Source: Roseomonas gilardii subsp. gilardii
Lineage (GTDB): Bacteria > Pseudomonadota > Alphaproteobacteria > Acetobacterales > Acetobacteraceae
Assembly (NCBI RefSeq): GCF_023078375.1
Contig: NZ_CP095554.1
Span: 744,001 to 808,000 of the forward strand
Length of the DNA stretch: 64,000 nucleotides
Reading direction: 5' to 3'
Each line of letters begins with the position of its first letter. Position 1 is the first letter of the stretch. Shown here piece after piece: positions 8,442-16,668 of the stretch. The notes below the pieces were generated by a model. It saw nothing but the letters and a program-made list of their open reading frames with translations. It was not told the origin of the DNA and searched no databases. Both the position numbers and the translations under genes were made by a program.

Positions 8442-8506
8442 CTCCACTTCCGGTTGATCTTCCCTCCCTGCTCCTGTCCTCTCCGGAGGGTGTGGGAGGG
8501 GATGCC

Positions 8507-9766
8507 ATGAGGACCGTGATGACCCGGTTCCGCCGGGGCCTGCTGCTCGCCGGCTGGCTGGGCCTGCTCGCGGCTGTGCCGGCCCTGGTGCCGGCGCGGG
8601 CCGAGGGTCTCGATGGCCGCATGATCGTCGGCTACCAGGGCTGGTTCGCCTGTCCGGGGGAGGCTCCGGGGGGAGGGTGGTTCCACTGGTTCGCGCCCCG
8701 TCGCGGCGGCGGGCTGGAGCCGAGTTTCGACCTCTGGCCCGATGTGTCCGGCATGCCCGCCGAGGCGCTCTGCGACACGCCGCTGCGCGACGCCACGGGA
8801 GCGCCGATGCGGGTCTATTCGGCGCAGCGGCGCGCGACGCTGGAGACGCATTTCCGCTGGATGCGGCAGCACGGGCTGCACAGCATGCTGCTCGCCCGCT
8901 TCGCCAACGCGCTGGGCACGCCCTTGCAGGGCATGGCCGACCGCACCCTGGACCTGGCGCTGGAGGCCGCCGCCTCGCAGGACGGGCAGGTCTTCATCGT
9001 CTATGACCTCACCGGCTTTCCGCAGGAGCGCTATCGCGAGGTGGTGGAGGATCTCCGCCGGATGCGCGCCGCCGGGATGCTCGACCGGCCGTCCTGGCAG
9101 CACCATCGGGGCCGCCCCGTGGTCAGCCTCTTCGGCCTGGGCACGGTGGGGATCGGCTTCGACGCGGCGCATGCGAAGGCGCTGATGGAAGGGCTGCACG
9201 CCACAGGGCCGCTGACGCTGATGGGGGGCGTGGCGGTGGACTGGCGGACGCTGACCGGTGCCTCCCGGCGGGAGCCGGAATGGGCGGCGGTCTATCGCAG
9301 CTTCGACATCATCAGCCCCTGGCCGGTCGGCGCCTATGGGGACGAGGCCGGGGCGGACGAGTTCCTGCGCAGCCATGTCCTGCCCGACCTCGCGGAAACG
9401 CGGCGCCTGGGCATCGGCTACCTGCCCGTGGCCTGGCCCGGCTTCTCCGCCACCAACCTGAAGCGGCATGACGGGCGTTCCGGCCCGCTGAACCAGATCC
9501 CGCGCCGCTGCGGCCGGTTCTACTGGCATCAGGCGCGGAACCTGATCGGCGCGGGGGTGCGGATGATGCAGACGGCCAATCTCGACGAGTTCGACGAGGG
9601 GACGGCCATCCTGCCCTATCTGCGGGACGTGCCGCACCCGCCGGGGGCGGCAGCTTTCCTGTCGCGCGACGCCGATGGCTGCGACCTGCCGGCGGACGGC
9701 TATCTGCGGCTGGCGGGGCAGGTGGCGCGGGGGCTGCAGGCGGGGCTGTTGCCGCCCTCGCCATGA
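8507..9766 (+). CDS. Secreted glycoside hydrolase family 71/99-like protein
   Basis: The 419-residue product has an N-terminal signal peptide (MRTVMTRFRRGLLLAGWLGL, then a run ending in ARA before EGLDGR). The mature part opens with MIVGYQGWFACPGE and WFHWFAPRRGG, followed by FDLWPDVSGMP, RVYSAQRRATLETHFRWM and LLARFANAL. These are typical of bacterial proteins annotated as xylosidase/arabinosidase or GH71/GH99-like. The fold is a predicted TIM barrel acting on glycans in the periplasm or outside; substrate is unknown. The ATG at 8507 has a purine-rich GGGAGGGG site upstream. It follows metW by 65 bp on the same strand, with no obvious functional link. Confidence 0.8.
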   Translation: MRTVMTRFRRGLLLAGWLGLLAAVPALVPARAEGLDGRMIVGYQGWFACPGEAPGGGWFHWFAPRRGGGLEPSFDLWPDVSGMPAEALCDTPLRDATGAPMRVYSAQRRATLETHFRWMRQHGLHSMLLARFANALGTPLQGMADRTLDLALEAAASQDGQVFIVYDLTGFPQERYREVVEDLRRMRAAGMLDRPSWQHHRGRPVVSLFGLGTVGIGFDAAHAKALMEGLHATGPLTLMGGVAVDWRTLTGASRREPEWAAVYRSFDIISPWPVGAYGDEAGADEFLRSHVLPDLAETRRLGIGYLPVAWPGFSATNLKRHDGRSGPLNQIPRRCGRFYWHQARNLIGAGVRMMQTANLDEFDEGTAILPYLRDVPHPPGAAAFLSRDADGCDLPADGYLRLAGQVARGLQAGLLPPSP

Positions 9767-9811
9767 AAGAGTGCGGCGCAGCGACTCGTGGAGGCCCTCC
9801 CGACAGAGGAA

Positions 9812-10000
9812 TCAGGCGGCGAGGCGGCGTTCGGTGGTCTCGCGGCGCAGGGCCTCCATGGCCTCGGCGAGATGCCCGGCCGCTTCCTCGGCACCCAGTT
9901 CGAGGCAGCGGCGCTCCAGCACCTCCAGCATGCGCAGCACGGTGTCGGGCTCGCGCTTCGCGTGGTCGGGCCAGAGGAGGGCGACGACGGGCATGTTCAT
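9812..10000 (-). CDS. Small hypothetical protein
   Basis: A 62-residue ORF starting MNMPVVALLWPDHAKREPDT continues as an amphipathic, Glu/Arg/Leu-rich segment (LRMLEVLERRCLELGAEE) predicted to be helical. It has no membrane segment or known motif. The composition looks like a real small soluble protein rather than a shadow frame, and it occupies an otherwise empty 518 bp gap between the GH gene and phaB. A GGAG sequence lies 11 nt upstream of the ATG. Function is unknown. Confidence 0.5.
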   Translation of the reverse strand: MNMPVVALLWPDHAKREPDTVLRMLEVLERRCLELGAEEAAGHLAEAMEALRRETTERRLAA

Positions 10001-10284
10001 GATCAAAAGAGCTCCAGGGCAAGGCGGTCTGCGGCGCGGCGCTTAGCACCGGCGCCAGCGGCCCTGCCACGCTCTTCTCGCGTGGCTCGCCCCCGTTCCG
10101 CACAGGCCCACCCGTGGCCCGGGCCGGGAGGGGCAGGCCTGTCCCCGGGCTTCCATTCCGGGTGGTATCAAAAGGAATGCTGAACCTTGGCTTTGCGTAA
10201 CTTCGTTTCTTGCTTACGCTTGTTCAGACGGGCCGGAGCGGCGAGGATCGCGACGGCCCGTTCTGTCAGGAGGAGCGCCAAAGC

Positions 10285-11007
10285 ATGGCACGCGTCGCAC
10301 TTGTCACCGGTGGTCAGCGCGGCATCGGGGCTACCATCAGCGAGAGACTGAAGGATCAGGGCCGCACCGTCGTGGCCTCCTATGCCGGGAATGAGGAGGC
10401 CGCCCGGGCCTTCACGGAACGCACCGGCATCCCCTGCATCCGCTTCGATGTCAGTGATTTCGAGCAATGCAAGGCCGCCGTCGCCGAGATCAAGGAGAAG
10501 CACGGCCCGATCGAGATCCTCGTGAACAATGCCGGCATCACGCGGGACGGCACCATGAAGCGCATGGACCGCAAGATGTGGGATGACGTGATCGACACGA
10601 ATCTCGGCTCCTGCTTCAACCTCTGCAAGCTGGTCTGGGAGGACATGTCGTCCAGGAAGTTCGGCCGCATCGTCAATATCGGCTCGATCAACGGGCAGGC
10701 CGGCCAGTACGGGCAGGTGAACTACGCCGCCGCCAAGTCGGGTATCCACGGCTTCACCAAGGCGCTGGCGCAGGAAGGCGCGCGCTTCAACATCACCGTC
10801 AACGCCATCGCCCCAGGCTATGTGGACACGGAGATGGTGCGCGCGGTGCCGCCCGACGTGCTGGAGAAGATCATCGCCCGCATCCCGGTCGGACGCCTGG
10901 GCCGGGCGGACGACATCGCACGCGGCGTCTGCTTCCTGACCGCGGACGATGCCGAGTTCATCACCGGCTCGACCATCTCCATCAACGGCGGCCAGCACAT
11001 GTACTGA
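10285..11007 (+). CDS. phaB: Acetoacetyl-CoA reductase (NADPH)
   Basis: PhaB reduces acetoacetyl-CoA to (R)-3-hydroxybutyryl-CoA, the monomer for PHA. The 240-residue SDR has the nucleotide-binding motif VTGGQRGIG at the N-terminus, NNAG near residue 87, the catalytic serine in GSINGQAGQYGQ and the YAAAKSG catalytic Tyr/Lys pair. The opening MARVALVTGGQRGIG, KMWDDVIDTNL and the C-terminus TISINGGQHMY are typical of PhaB rather than FabG. The ATG at 10285 has a strong AGGAGG-type site. It is not next to phaA (15346-16520), but both lie in a 13 kb region rich in PHA genes. The 278 bp upstream contains an A/T-richer stretch (10160-10230) likely to hold its promoter. Confidence 0.94.
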   Translation: MARVALVTGGQRGIGATISERLKDQGRTVVASYAGNEEAARAFTERTGIPCIRFDVSDFEQCKAAVAEIKEKHGPIEILVNNAGITRDGTMKRMDRKMWDDVIDTNLGSCFNLCKLVWEDMSSRKFGRIVNIGSINGQAGQYGQVNYAAAKSGIHGFTKALAQEGARFNITVNAIAPGYVDTEMVRAVPPDVLEKIIARIPVGRLGRADDIARGVCFLTADDAEFITGSTISINGGQHMY

Positions 11008-11159
11008 CCCGGCCGGAGAGCGCCGGCCCGGTTCCGCCGGGCCGGCGTCGCGGAGCTGGGCGCCGCGGGACCGCCCGGGATGGTTGACGGCCCGGGCCGT
11101 CTCGTCCTTCCTCCCCTCCTCCGGACGGGAGTTGCCGGGAACAGCGGAGGAGGAACCCG

Positions 11160-11471
11160 ATGCCCTTCATGGTGCTCGCCTATGACGGCAAGGATGCGGA
11201 GGCCCCGGCCCGCCGGAAGGCCGCCCGCCCGGCCCATCTGGCCCGCGTGGCGCAGGAGGCCGAGTCCGGCCGCCTGTTGATCGGCGGGCCGCTGACCGAT
11301 GCGGATGGCCGGATGATCGGCTCCATGATGGTGCTGGACCTGCCGGACGAGACCGCCGTGCATGCCTGGCTGGCGGAGGACCCCTATGTGCGGCAGGATG
11401 TCTGGAAGGACATCAGCATCCTGCCCTTCCAGATCGCGCCCCTGAAATACCGGCCCCTGCCGGGTGGCTGA
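11160..11471 (+). CDS. YciI family protein
   Basis: This 103-residue protein matches the YciI ferredoxin-like fold family: start MPFMVLAYDGKDAE, then the histidine-containing ARPAHLARV, the GRLLIGGPLTDADG turn and the HAWLAEDPYV motif. YciI-like proteins resemble muconolactone isomerase and some are dehalogenase-like, but most lack a defined reaction. It is 152 bp downstream of phaB on the same strand, so co-transcription is possible. Confidence 0.85.
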   Translation: MPFMVLAYDGKDAEAPARRKAARPAHLARVAQEAESGRLLIGGPLTDADGRMIGSMMVLDLPDETAVHAWLAEDPYVRQDVWKDISILPFQIAPLKYRPLPGG

Positions 11472-11492
11472 GACCGCGATCCCCGCTGGCCG

Positions 11493-11834
11493 TCAGAGCC
11501 GGTCGCGGACGAGGCTGCTGGCGAACCAGGACACGATCGCGACGATGATGGCGCCCCAGAAGGCGGACCAGAAGCCGTCGATGCTGACCGGCGAGAAGAG
11601 GCTGGTCAGGCCGAACATCGCCGCGTTGATCACCAGCGAGAACAGGCCGAGGGTGAGGATGGTCAGCGGCAGCGACAGCAGCGCGACCACCGGGCGGATC
11701 ACGGCATTGATCAGGCCGAAGACCACCGCGGCGAAGAGCGTGCCCACCAGGCCCGGCAGGTGGATGCCGGACACGATCTGCGAGGCGACCCAGAAGGCGA
11801 TGGCGGTGATGACGGTCCGGAGCAGGAAGCCCAT
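11493..11834 (-). CDS. Phage-holin-family (DUF360) small membrane protein
   Basis: A 113-residue protein with four predicted membrane helices begins MGFLLRTVITAIAFWVASQI, followed by the family hallmarks VFGLINAVIRPVVALLSLPLTIL and FSLVINAAMFGL. It belongs to the family named 'phage holin family 4' in databases, but these are ordinary chromosomal inner-membrane proteins of unknown role, not a sign of prophage. The ATG at 11834 is chosen because upstream residues do not match the family. It converges with the yciI-like gene (22 bp apart) and diverges from the DMT transporter. Confidence 0.88.
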   Translation of the reverse strand: MGFLLRTVITAIAFWVASQIVSGIHLPGLVGTLFAAVVFGLINAVIRPVVALLSLPLTILTLGLFSLVINAAMFGLTSLFSPVSIDGFWSAFWGAIIVAIVSWFASSLVRDRL

Positions 11835-11923
11835 CTGCCCGATTCCTTGTCCTGTGGCGGGCGCAGTGTAGAGCAGTTCCGGCCTGATTCCCGCCTGCCG
11901 ACCCCTGTGACCGGACCTTCCCC

Positions 11924-12814
11924 ATGAACACGCCCCGCGCCACGCCGGCCCCGGCATCCCGGCCCGCTCCCCGCCTGAATGGCGCGACCTGGGCGGGCTG
12001 TGGCGCGCTGGTCCTCTGGGCGGCACTGGGCCTGCTGTCGCGCCTGGCGGCGGGGCTGCCGCCACTTCAGCTCACGGCCATGGCCTTCGCCGTGGGCGGC
12101 GGCCTGTCGTTGCTGCTGGTGGCGGCGCGCGGAAGGCTGGGCGCACTGCGGCAGCGGCCCCTGGCATGGATGCATGGCGTCGGCGGGCTCTTCGGCTATC
12201 ACGCGCTGTATTTCGCCGCGCTCGCCCTGGCGCCACCGGTCGAGGCGAACCTGCTGAACTATCTCTGGCCGCTGCTGATCGTGCTGCTCGCCGCGCCGGT
12301 CCTGGGCCTGCCGCTGGGGCGGCAGCGGCTGCTGGGCGTGGCGCTCGGCTTCGCGGGCTGCGTGGTGCTGGTGGGGGCAGGGGCCTCCTTCCCGCCCGGC
12401 GCCGTGCCGGGCTTCCTGCTTGCCCTGGCCGCCGCCCTGACCTGGGCCAGCTATTCCGTCACCTCCCGCCGCTTCTCGCAGGTCCCGACCGAGGCGGTGT
12501 CGGGCTTCTGCCTCGGCGCCGCGCTGCTGGCCGGCCTGGCGCATGCGGCCTTCGAGACCACCATCCTCCCCGATGCCCGCCAGGGCCTCGCCGCGCTGCT
12601 GCTCGGCCTGGGCCCTGTGGGCGCGGCCTTCTTCCTCTGGGATGCGGGCATGAAGCGGGGCGACCCGCGCCTGCTCGGCACCCTCGCCTATGCGGTGCCG
12701 GTCGTCTCCACCCTCCTGCTCCTCCTCGCCGGGGAAGGTCAGCCGGACTGGCGTGTCGCCGCCTCCGCCCTCCTCGTCACCCTCGGCGGCTGGATCGCCG
12801 CCCGTGCCCGGTGA
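11924..12814 (+). CDS. DMT superfamily (EamA) transporter
   Basis: The 296-residue integral membrane protein has about ten hydrophobic segments arranged as two EamA repeats, the second beginning near the LLALAAALTWASYSVTSRRF segment. Features such as FGYHALYFAALALAPPVEANLL and LNYLWPLLIVLLAAP are typical of YddG-like exporters of aromatic or other amino acids. The substrate cannot be read from sequence. The ATG at 11924 starts MNTPRATPAPASRPA, a short cytoplasmic tail. It is followed by a family 2 repeat. Confidence 0.88.
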   Translation: MNTPRATPAPASRPAPRLNGATWAGCGALVLWAALGLLSRLAAGLPPLQLTAMAFAVGGGLSLLLVAARGRLGALRQRPLAWMHGVGGLFGYHALYFAALALAPPVEANLLNYLWPLLIVLLAAPVLGLPLGRQRLLGVALGFAGCVVLVGAGASFPPGAVPGFLLALAAALTWASYSVTSRRFSQVPTEAVSGFCLGAALLAGLAHAAFETTILPDARQGLAALLLGLGPVGAAFFLWDAGMKRGDPRLLGTLAYAVPVVSTLLLLLAGEGQPDWRVAASALLVTLGGWIAARAR

Positions 12815-12821
12815 GCCCTGG

Positions 12822-13075
12822 GTGGTCGGGCCTTTGGACCGGGAAGCTCTGCCTCCCGGACCCTTTGCTGAGGGAGGGGCCGCTCAGGGGCATAATATGC
12901 CCCCGAGACCCCGCCATGAGCGCTCCGCGAGGAGGGGGATCGGGAAACCGGTTGATCCTGGCGCAACGGCGGTCAGTCCCCTCCTCGCGGAGCGCTCATA
13001 GGGTTCCCAGGGACTAACGTCCCTGGGCGGGGTGTCCAGAGGGGCAGGGCCCCTCTGGCCCCGGTCCGAACCACC
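12822..13075 (+). repeat. Dispersed intergenic repeat, family 2, copy 1
   Basis: This ~250 bp element lies between the DMT transporter gene and the frameshifted cupin gene. At its centre are inverted arms ATGAGCGCTCCGCGAGGAGG (from 12916) and their complement (12978-12999) around a ~40 bp spacer. Outer hairpins flank it: CTCAGGGGCATAATATGCCCCC on one side, and CCCAGGGACTAACGTCCCTGGG plus CCAGAGGGGCAGGGCCCCTCTGG on the other. The same arrangement, inverted, recurs at 42100-42318. It has no coding potential. Confidence 0.85.
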
Positions 13076-13086
13076 AGGACCACCGC

Positions 13087-13553
13087 TCAGGACCGGCGGG
13101 GTGACCAGCCGGAGGGGGCCAGTTCGAAGCCGGCGAAGGAGAAGGCCGGGCAGACGGTGCAGGTCACGAGGCTCCAGCCCTGGCCGGCCGCCGGGGGCAG
13201 GGGGCGGCGGCCTGCCACCAGCGGCGGGGCACCACGGCGGACAGGCGCTGCCCGGCGGAAAGATGGGGGCCGAGCACGACCTCCAGGGGGTCCGACCCCT
13301 CCCAGCAGAGGCTGAGCTGGAGCGGCGCCCCGGCATGCCAGTGCCAGCCCTCGGCGGCATCCACCCTGTGCCAGTGGCTCCTCTCCTTCGCCGAAAGCAG
13401 GAAGAGGATCGAGGTCCCGGCCCCGCGTGTGCCGTCGCCGGGATCATCGCGCCAGGTTTCGCGGTAGCGGCCGCCCTCGGGATGTGGCTTCAGCTCCAGT
13501 GCCTCCGCCACCGCATCGGCGGTAAGCCGGGTGTCGCGCAGGTCGATGTTCAT
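13087..13553 (-). pseudogene. Cupin-5 (DUF985) family protein, interrupted by a one-base frameshift
   Basis: From the ATG at 13553 the frame reads MNIDLRDTRLTADAVAEAL and then typical DUF985 sequence (LKPHPEGGRYRETWRDD, SAKERSHWHRVDAAEGWHWH, SAGQRLSAVVPRRWWQAAAP). It then runs to a premature stop near 13164. Adding one C to the C5 run (G5 on the plus strand, about 13199-13205) restores GWSLVTCTVCPAFSFAGFEL and a natural stop at 13087, giving ~155 residues. These cupins are small beta-barrel proteins of unclear function. The break may be a true mutation or a homopolymer sequencing error; five other genes in the window show the same pattern. gloB lies just upstream (20 bp) in the same orientation. 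Confidence 0.8.
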
Positions 13554-13572
13554 GAGGGGCCTCCCTGATGGA

Positions 13573-14352
13573 TCACCGGAACTCGTCCTTGGCCTTCCGC
13601 AGCTTCGCCAGGGTTGCCACATCCGGGGCACGCAGGAAGGGATTGGCCGCCATTTCCTCCTCCAGCCGGGTGGGAACGGTCGGCTCGCCCCGGCCGCGCT
13701 GTTCGCGCGCCTGCTGCGCCCGGGCCTGGAGAGCCTTGTTGTCCGGCTCCACAGTCAGGGCGAAGCGGGCGTTGGACAGCGTGTATTCATGGCCGCAGCA
13801 GACCAGGGTTTCCGGCGGCAGGATGCGGAGGCGTTGCAGCGAGGTGAACATCTCCTCCGCCGTGCCTTCCAGCAGGCGCCCGCAGCCGAGCGAGAAGAGG
13901 GTGTCGCCACAGAGCAGGATATCCTGCCCCGGCTTTTGCCCCGGTTTCTGTCCAGCTTTCTGCCCTGGGCCCTGGGGGCGGGGGCTCTGTAGATGAAAGG
14001 CGATATGCCCGCGCGTGTGGCCGGGCGTGTCGATCACCACGGCACGCGCCGATCCGATGGCGATGCCGTCCCCCGGCGACAGGGCATGGTCCAGCGGTGG
14101 CAGGCGATAGGCATCGGCCCTGGCGCCGACCACCTTCGCGCCGGTGGCGGCGACGAGTTCCGCCACGCCGCCGATATGGTCCTGGTGATGATGGGTGAGC
14201 AGGATGAAGTCGCACCGCCCCTCCGGCAGATCGGCCAGGACGGGCCGTGCCTCGCCCGGGTCGCAGATGGCGACGGTGCCGGTCGCCGCATCCGTCACCG
14301 CCCAAGCATAATTGTCCGACAGGCAGGGAATCGCCCGAACCGTCAGGGCCAT
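13573..14352 (-). CDS. gloB: Hydroxyacylglutathione hydrolase (glyoxalase II)
   Basis: GloB hydrolyses S-lactoylglutathione to lactate and glutathione, completing methylglyoxal detoxification in the cytoplasm. The 259-residue metallo-beta-lactamase-fold protein starts MALTVRAIPCLSDNYAWAV, has the metal site THHHQDHIGG near residue 53, then DTPGHTRGHIAFH and CGDTLFSLGCGRLLEGT, and the C-terminal PTVPTRLEEEMAANPFLR substrate motif. An unusual insert GPGQKAGQKPGQKPGQ (about residues 127-142) of repeated GQK units interrupts the loop before the CGDT motif. It diverges from a methyltransferase gene 40 bp away, a pairing frequent in alphaproteobacteria. Confidence 0.94.
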   Translation of the reverse strand: MALTVRAIPCLSDNYAWAVTDAATGTVAICDPGEARPVLADLPEGRCDFILLTHHHQDHIGGVAELVAATGAKVVGARADAYRLPPLDHALSPGDGIAIGSARAVVIDTPGHTRGHIAFHLQSPRPQGPGQKAGQKPGQKPGQDILLCGDTLFSLGCGRLLEGTAEEMFTSLQRLRILPPETLVCCGHEYTLSNARFALTVEPDNKALQARAQQAREQRGRGEPTVPTRLEEEMAANPFLRAPDVATLAKLRKAKDEFR

Positions 14353-14392
14353 TGGCAGTGTCTCCCTTCGATGACCGCCCTATATTCGTCCC

Positions 14393-15217
14393 ATGAGCGC
14401 CGAGGTCCATGGACTCGACCAATTCTACGCATCGCCCACCGGGATCGTTGCCAAGCGATTGCTACGGGCCAGGCTGCGTGCCGTCTGGCCTGAACTCGCG
14501 GGGAGCGATGTGCTGGGCGTCGGCTATGCCGGCCCCTATCTGCGCCTCTGGCGCCGCCGCGCCGCGCGGCTGATCTCGGTCGCGCCCCTACAGGGGCCGC
14601 CGCCGGGCCGGCTGTCGCCCTGGCCGGCGGATGGCCCCTGCGCCCTGGCCCTGGCCGAGGAGGAGAACCTGCCTTTCCCGGATCTCAGCTTCGACAATGT
14701 GCTGATGATCCACGGGCTGGAACATGCCGACCATACGAGGCGCCTGTTGCGGGAGGTCTGGCGCGTCTTGCGGGATGAGGGGCGGCTCCTGGTCGTGGTG
14801 CCGAACCGGCGCAGCATCTGGGCGCATCTGGACCATACGCCGCTGGGCCATGGGCAGCCCTATACCCCGGCCCAGCTCGCGAAGCTGCTGGAACGCGGCA
14901 TGTTCCACGTGGAACGTCGCGATGGCGCGCTGTTCGTGCCACCTTTCCGGTCCAGGCTGCTGCTGCGGACGGCGCGGCTCTGGGAAGGTGCCGGCCGCGC
15001 CCTTTCACCGAAACTGTCGGGCGTGACGATCATGGAGGCCCGCAAGGAGGTCTTCGGTGCGCTGCCGCTGAGGAGCCAGCCGAGCGGCCGGCGAGTGACC
15101 GTGCCCGCCTGGGTCGGCCGTGGCCTGGCGCCGGCGGCCCGGGAACAGGGCCATGCCTCGCCGTCGGATGAGGTTCTGGCGCGCGAGGGCGATCTGGGGA
15201 CCGAAGCGCCGCGTTGA
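14393..15217 (+). CDS. Class I SAM-dependent methyltransferase
   Basis: The 274-residue protein has a Rossmann-type methyltransferase core: VLGVGYAGPYLRLW (motif I) near residue 40, FPDLSFDNVLMIHGLEHAD near residue 100, then LREVWRVLRDEGRLLVVVPNR. It resembles the methyltransferase that sits opposite gloB in many alphaproteobacteria; substrate unknown. The ATG at 14393 gives MSAEVHGLDQFYASP, consistent with family starts. The stretch encoding RGMFHVERRD contains a parS-like palindrome (14901-14916), so this part of the gene may be under a second, non-coding constraint. Confidence 0.88.
   Translation: MSAEVHGLDQFYASPTGIVAKRLLRARLRAVWPELAGSDVLGVGYAGPYLRLWRRRAARLISVAPLQGPPPGRLSPWPADGPCALALAEEENLPFPDLSFDNVLMIHGLEHADHTRRLLREVWRVLRDEGRLLVVVPNRRSIWAHLDHTPLGHGQPYTPAQLAKLLERGMFHVERRDGALFVPPFRSRLLLRTARLWEGAGRALSPKLSGVTIMEARKEVFGALPLRSQPSGRRVTVPAWVGRGLAPAAREQGHASPSDEVLAREGDLGTEAPR
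14901..14916. promoter_or_regulatory. parS: parS-like ParB binding site inside a methyltransferase gene
   Basis: TGTTCCACGTGGAACG contains the perfect 14 bp palindrome GTTCCACGTGGAAC, the core of known chromosomal parS sites (for example TGTTTCACGTGAAACA and its C/G variants). It lies 15 kb from the candidate oriC and 20 kb from parAB, within the distance expected for parS clusters. Confidence 0.8.
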
Positions 15218-15255
15218 GATTCGGCGAACCGGGGCCAAGCCCCGTACTGACGGAA

Positions 15256-15291
15256 GGGGCCGGGGGAAAAGGTGAACCTTTAACCCCCGGG
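15256..15291. terminator. G/C-rich hairpin, solo end module of repeat family 1
   Basis: GGGGCCGGGGGAAAAGGTG pairs with CACCTTTAACCCCCGG to form a strong stem. It lies in the 128 bp gap between the convergent methyltransferase and thiolase genes, matching the end module of the family 1 repeat. It could terminate transcription in both directions. Confidence 0.6.
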
Positions 15292-15345
15292 AAGCGAAAC
15301 ACCCGGCCGGCGATCACCGGGATCGCCGGCCGTATCGGCTCCCTG

Positions 15346-16520
15346 TCAGGGAGCCTCGACGCACATGGCGACACCCATGCCGCCGCCGATGCAGAGGGTG
15401 GCGAGGCCCTTCTTCGCCCCGCGCCGCTTCATCTCGTGCAGCAGCGTGGTCAGCACCCGGGCGCCCGAGGCGCCGATCGGATGGCCGATGGCGATGGCAC
15501 CGCCATTGACGTTCACCTTGTCCGGGTCCCAGCCCAGGTCCTTGTTCACCGCGCAGGCCTGGGCGGCGAAGGCTTCGTTCGCCTCGATCAGGTCGAGGTC
15601 CTGGATGTTCCAGCCCGCCTTCTGCAGGGCGCGGCGGGAGGCCGGGATCGGCCCGGTGCCCATGATGGTCGGGTCCACCCCCGCCGTGGCCCAGGAGGCG
15701 ATGCGCGCCAGCGGCGTCAGCCCGCGCTTCGCCGCCTCTGACCCCTTCATCACCACGATGGCGGCCGCGCCGTCATTGATGCCGGAGGCATTGCCCGCCG
15801 TGACCGTACCGTCCTTGGAGAAGGCCGGGCGCAGCTTGGCCAGGATCTCCATCGTCGTCTCGGGCTTAGGGTACTCGTCCTTCTCCACCACCGTGTCGCC
15901 CTTGCGGCCCTTCACGGTGACGGGGGCGATCTCATCGGTGAAGCGGCCGGCCTTCTGCGCCTCGCCCGCCTTGCGCTGGCTGTTGTAGGCGAGCTCATCC
16001 TGCTGCTCACGCGTGATCTGGAACTTCTGCGCCACGTTCTCCGCCGTGGTGCCCATGTGATAGCCGTTGAAGGCTTCCCACAGCCCGTCGCGGATCATCG
16101 TGTCCACCAGCGCCAGGTCGCCCATCTTCTGGCCGGCGCGCAGGTTGGCGCAGTGCGGCGACTGGGTCATGCTTTCCTGGCCGCCCGCGACCACGATGCC
16201 GGCATCGCCCGTCGCGATCTGCTGTGCCGCCAGCGCCACGCTGCGCAGGCCGGAGCCGCAGACCTGGTTGATCCCGAAGGCGGTGCGCTCCACGGGGATA
16301 CCGGCATGCACGGCCGCTTGCCGCGGGGGTTCTGCCCGGCGCCGGCGGTGAGCACCTGGCCCAGGATCACCTCGTCCACATCCTCCGGACGGATGCCGGC
16401 CCGTTCCAGCGCTGCCTTGATGGCGATGGCGCCCAGCGTATGGGCCGGGAGGCTGGCGAAGGCGCCGTTGAACGCCCCGACAGGCGTGCGCATGGCGGAG
16501 GCGATGACGATATCGTCCAT
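15346..16520 (-). pseudogene. phaA: Acetyl-CoA acetyltransferase (thiolase), interrupted by a one-base frameshift
   Basis: This thiolase condenses two acetyl-CoA to acetoacetyl-CoA, feeding PhaB. From the ATG at 16520 the frame reads [20 protein letters not shown] to [10 protein letters not shown]. The rest is in the next frame: [21 protein letters not shown] (active-site Cys), [19 protein letters not shown] (His) and [13 protein letters not shown] (second Cys). Adding one C to the C5 run near 16321-16329 joins both parts through [14 protein letters not shown] to a normal ~391-residue protein. All catalytic residues remain, so a homopolymer sequencing error is more likely than a dead gene. 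The SDR gene lies upstream on the same strand. Confidence 0.88.
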
Positions 16521-16668
16521 GGTAGCGGTCCTTCCCCAAGGTTTACGGCTGATCTTGGTCCGCCCCCGGGAGGGCGGCAAGGCACCCCCGCCATGACAGA
16601 GGGGTGATTTGTTCGGAAGCCGAGAAGAAATCCTCCGGCCCCTATCCAGGCGTGGGGCCGGCGCGGGC

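Noticed and set aside
11493-11834. 'Phage holin family' label as evidence of a prophage
   Set aside because: The family is chromosomal and widespread; no phage structural, integrase or lysis gene is nearby.
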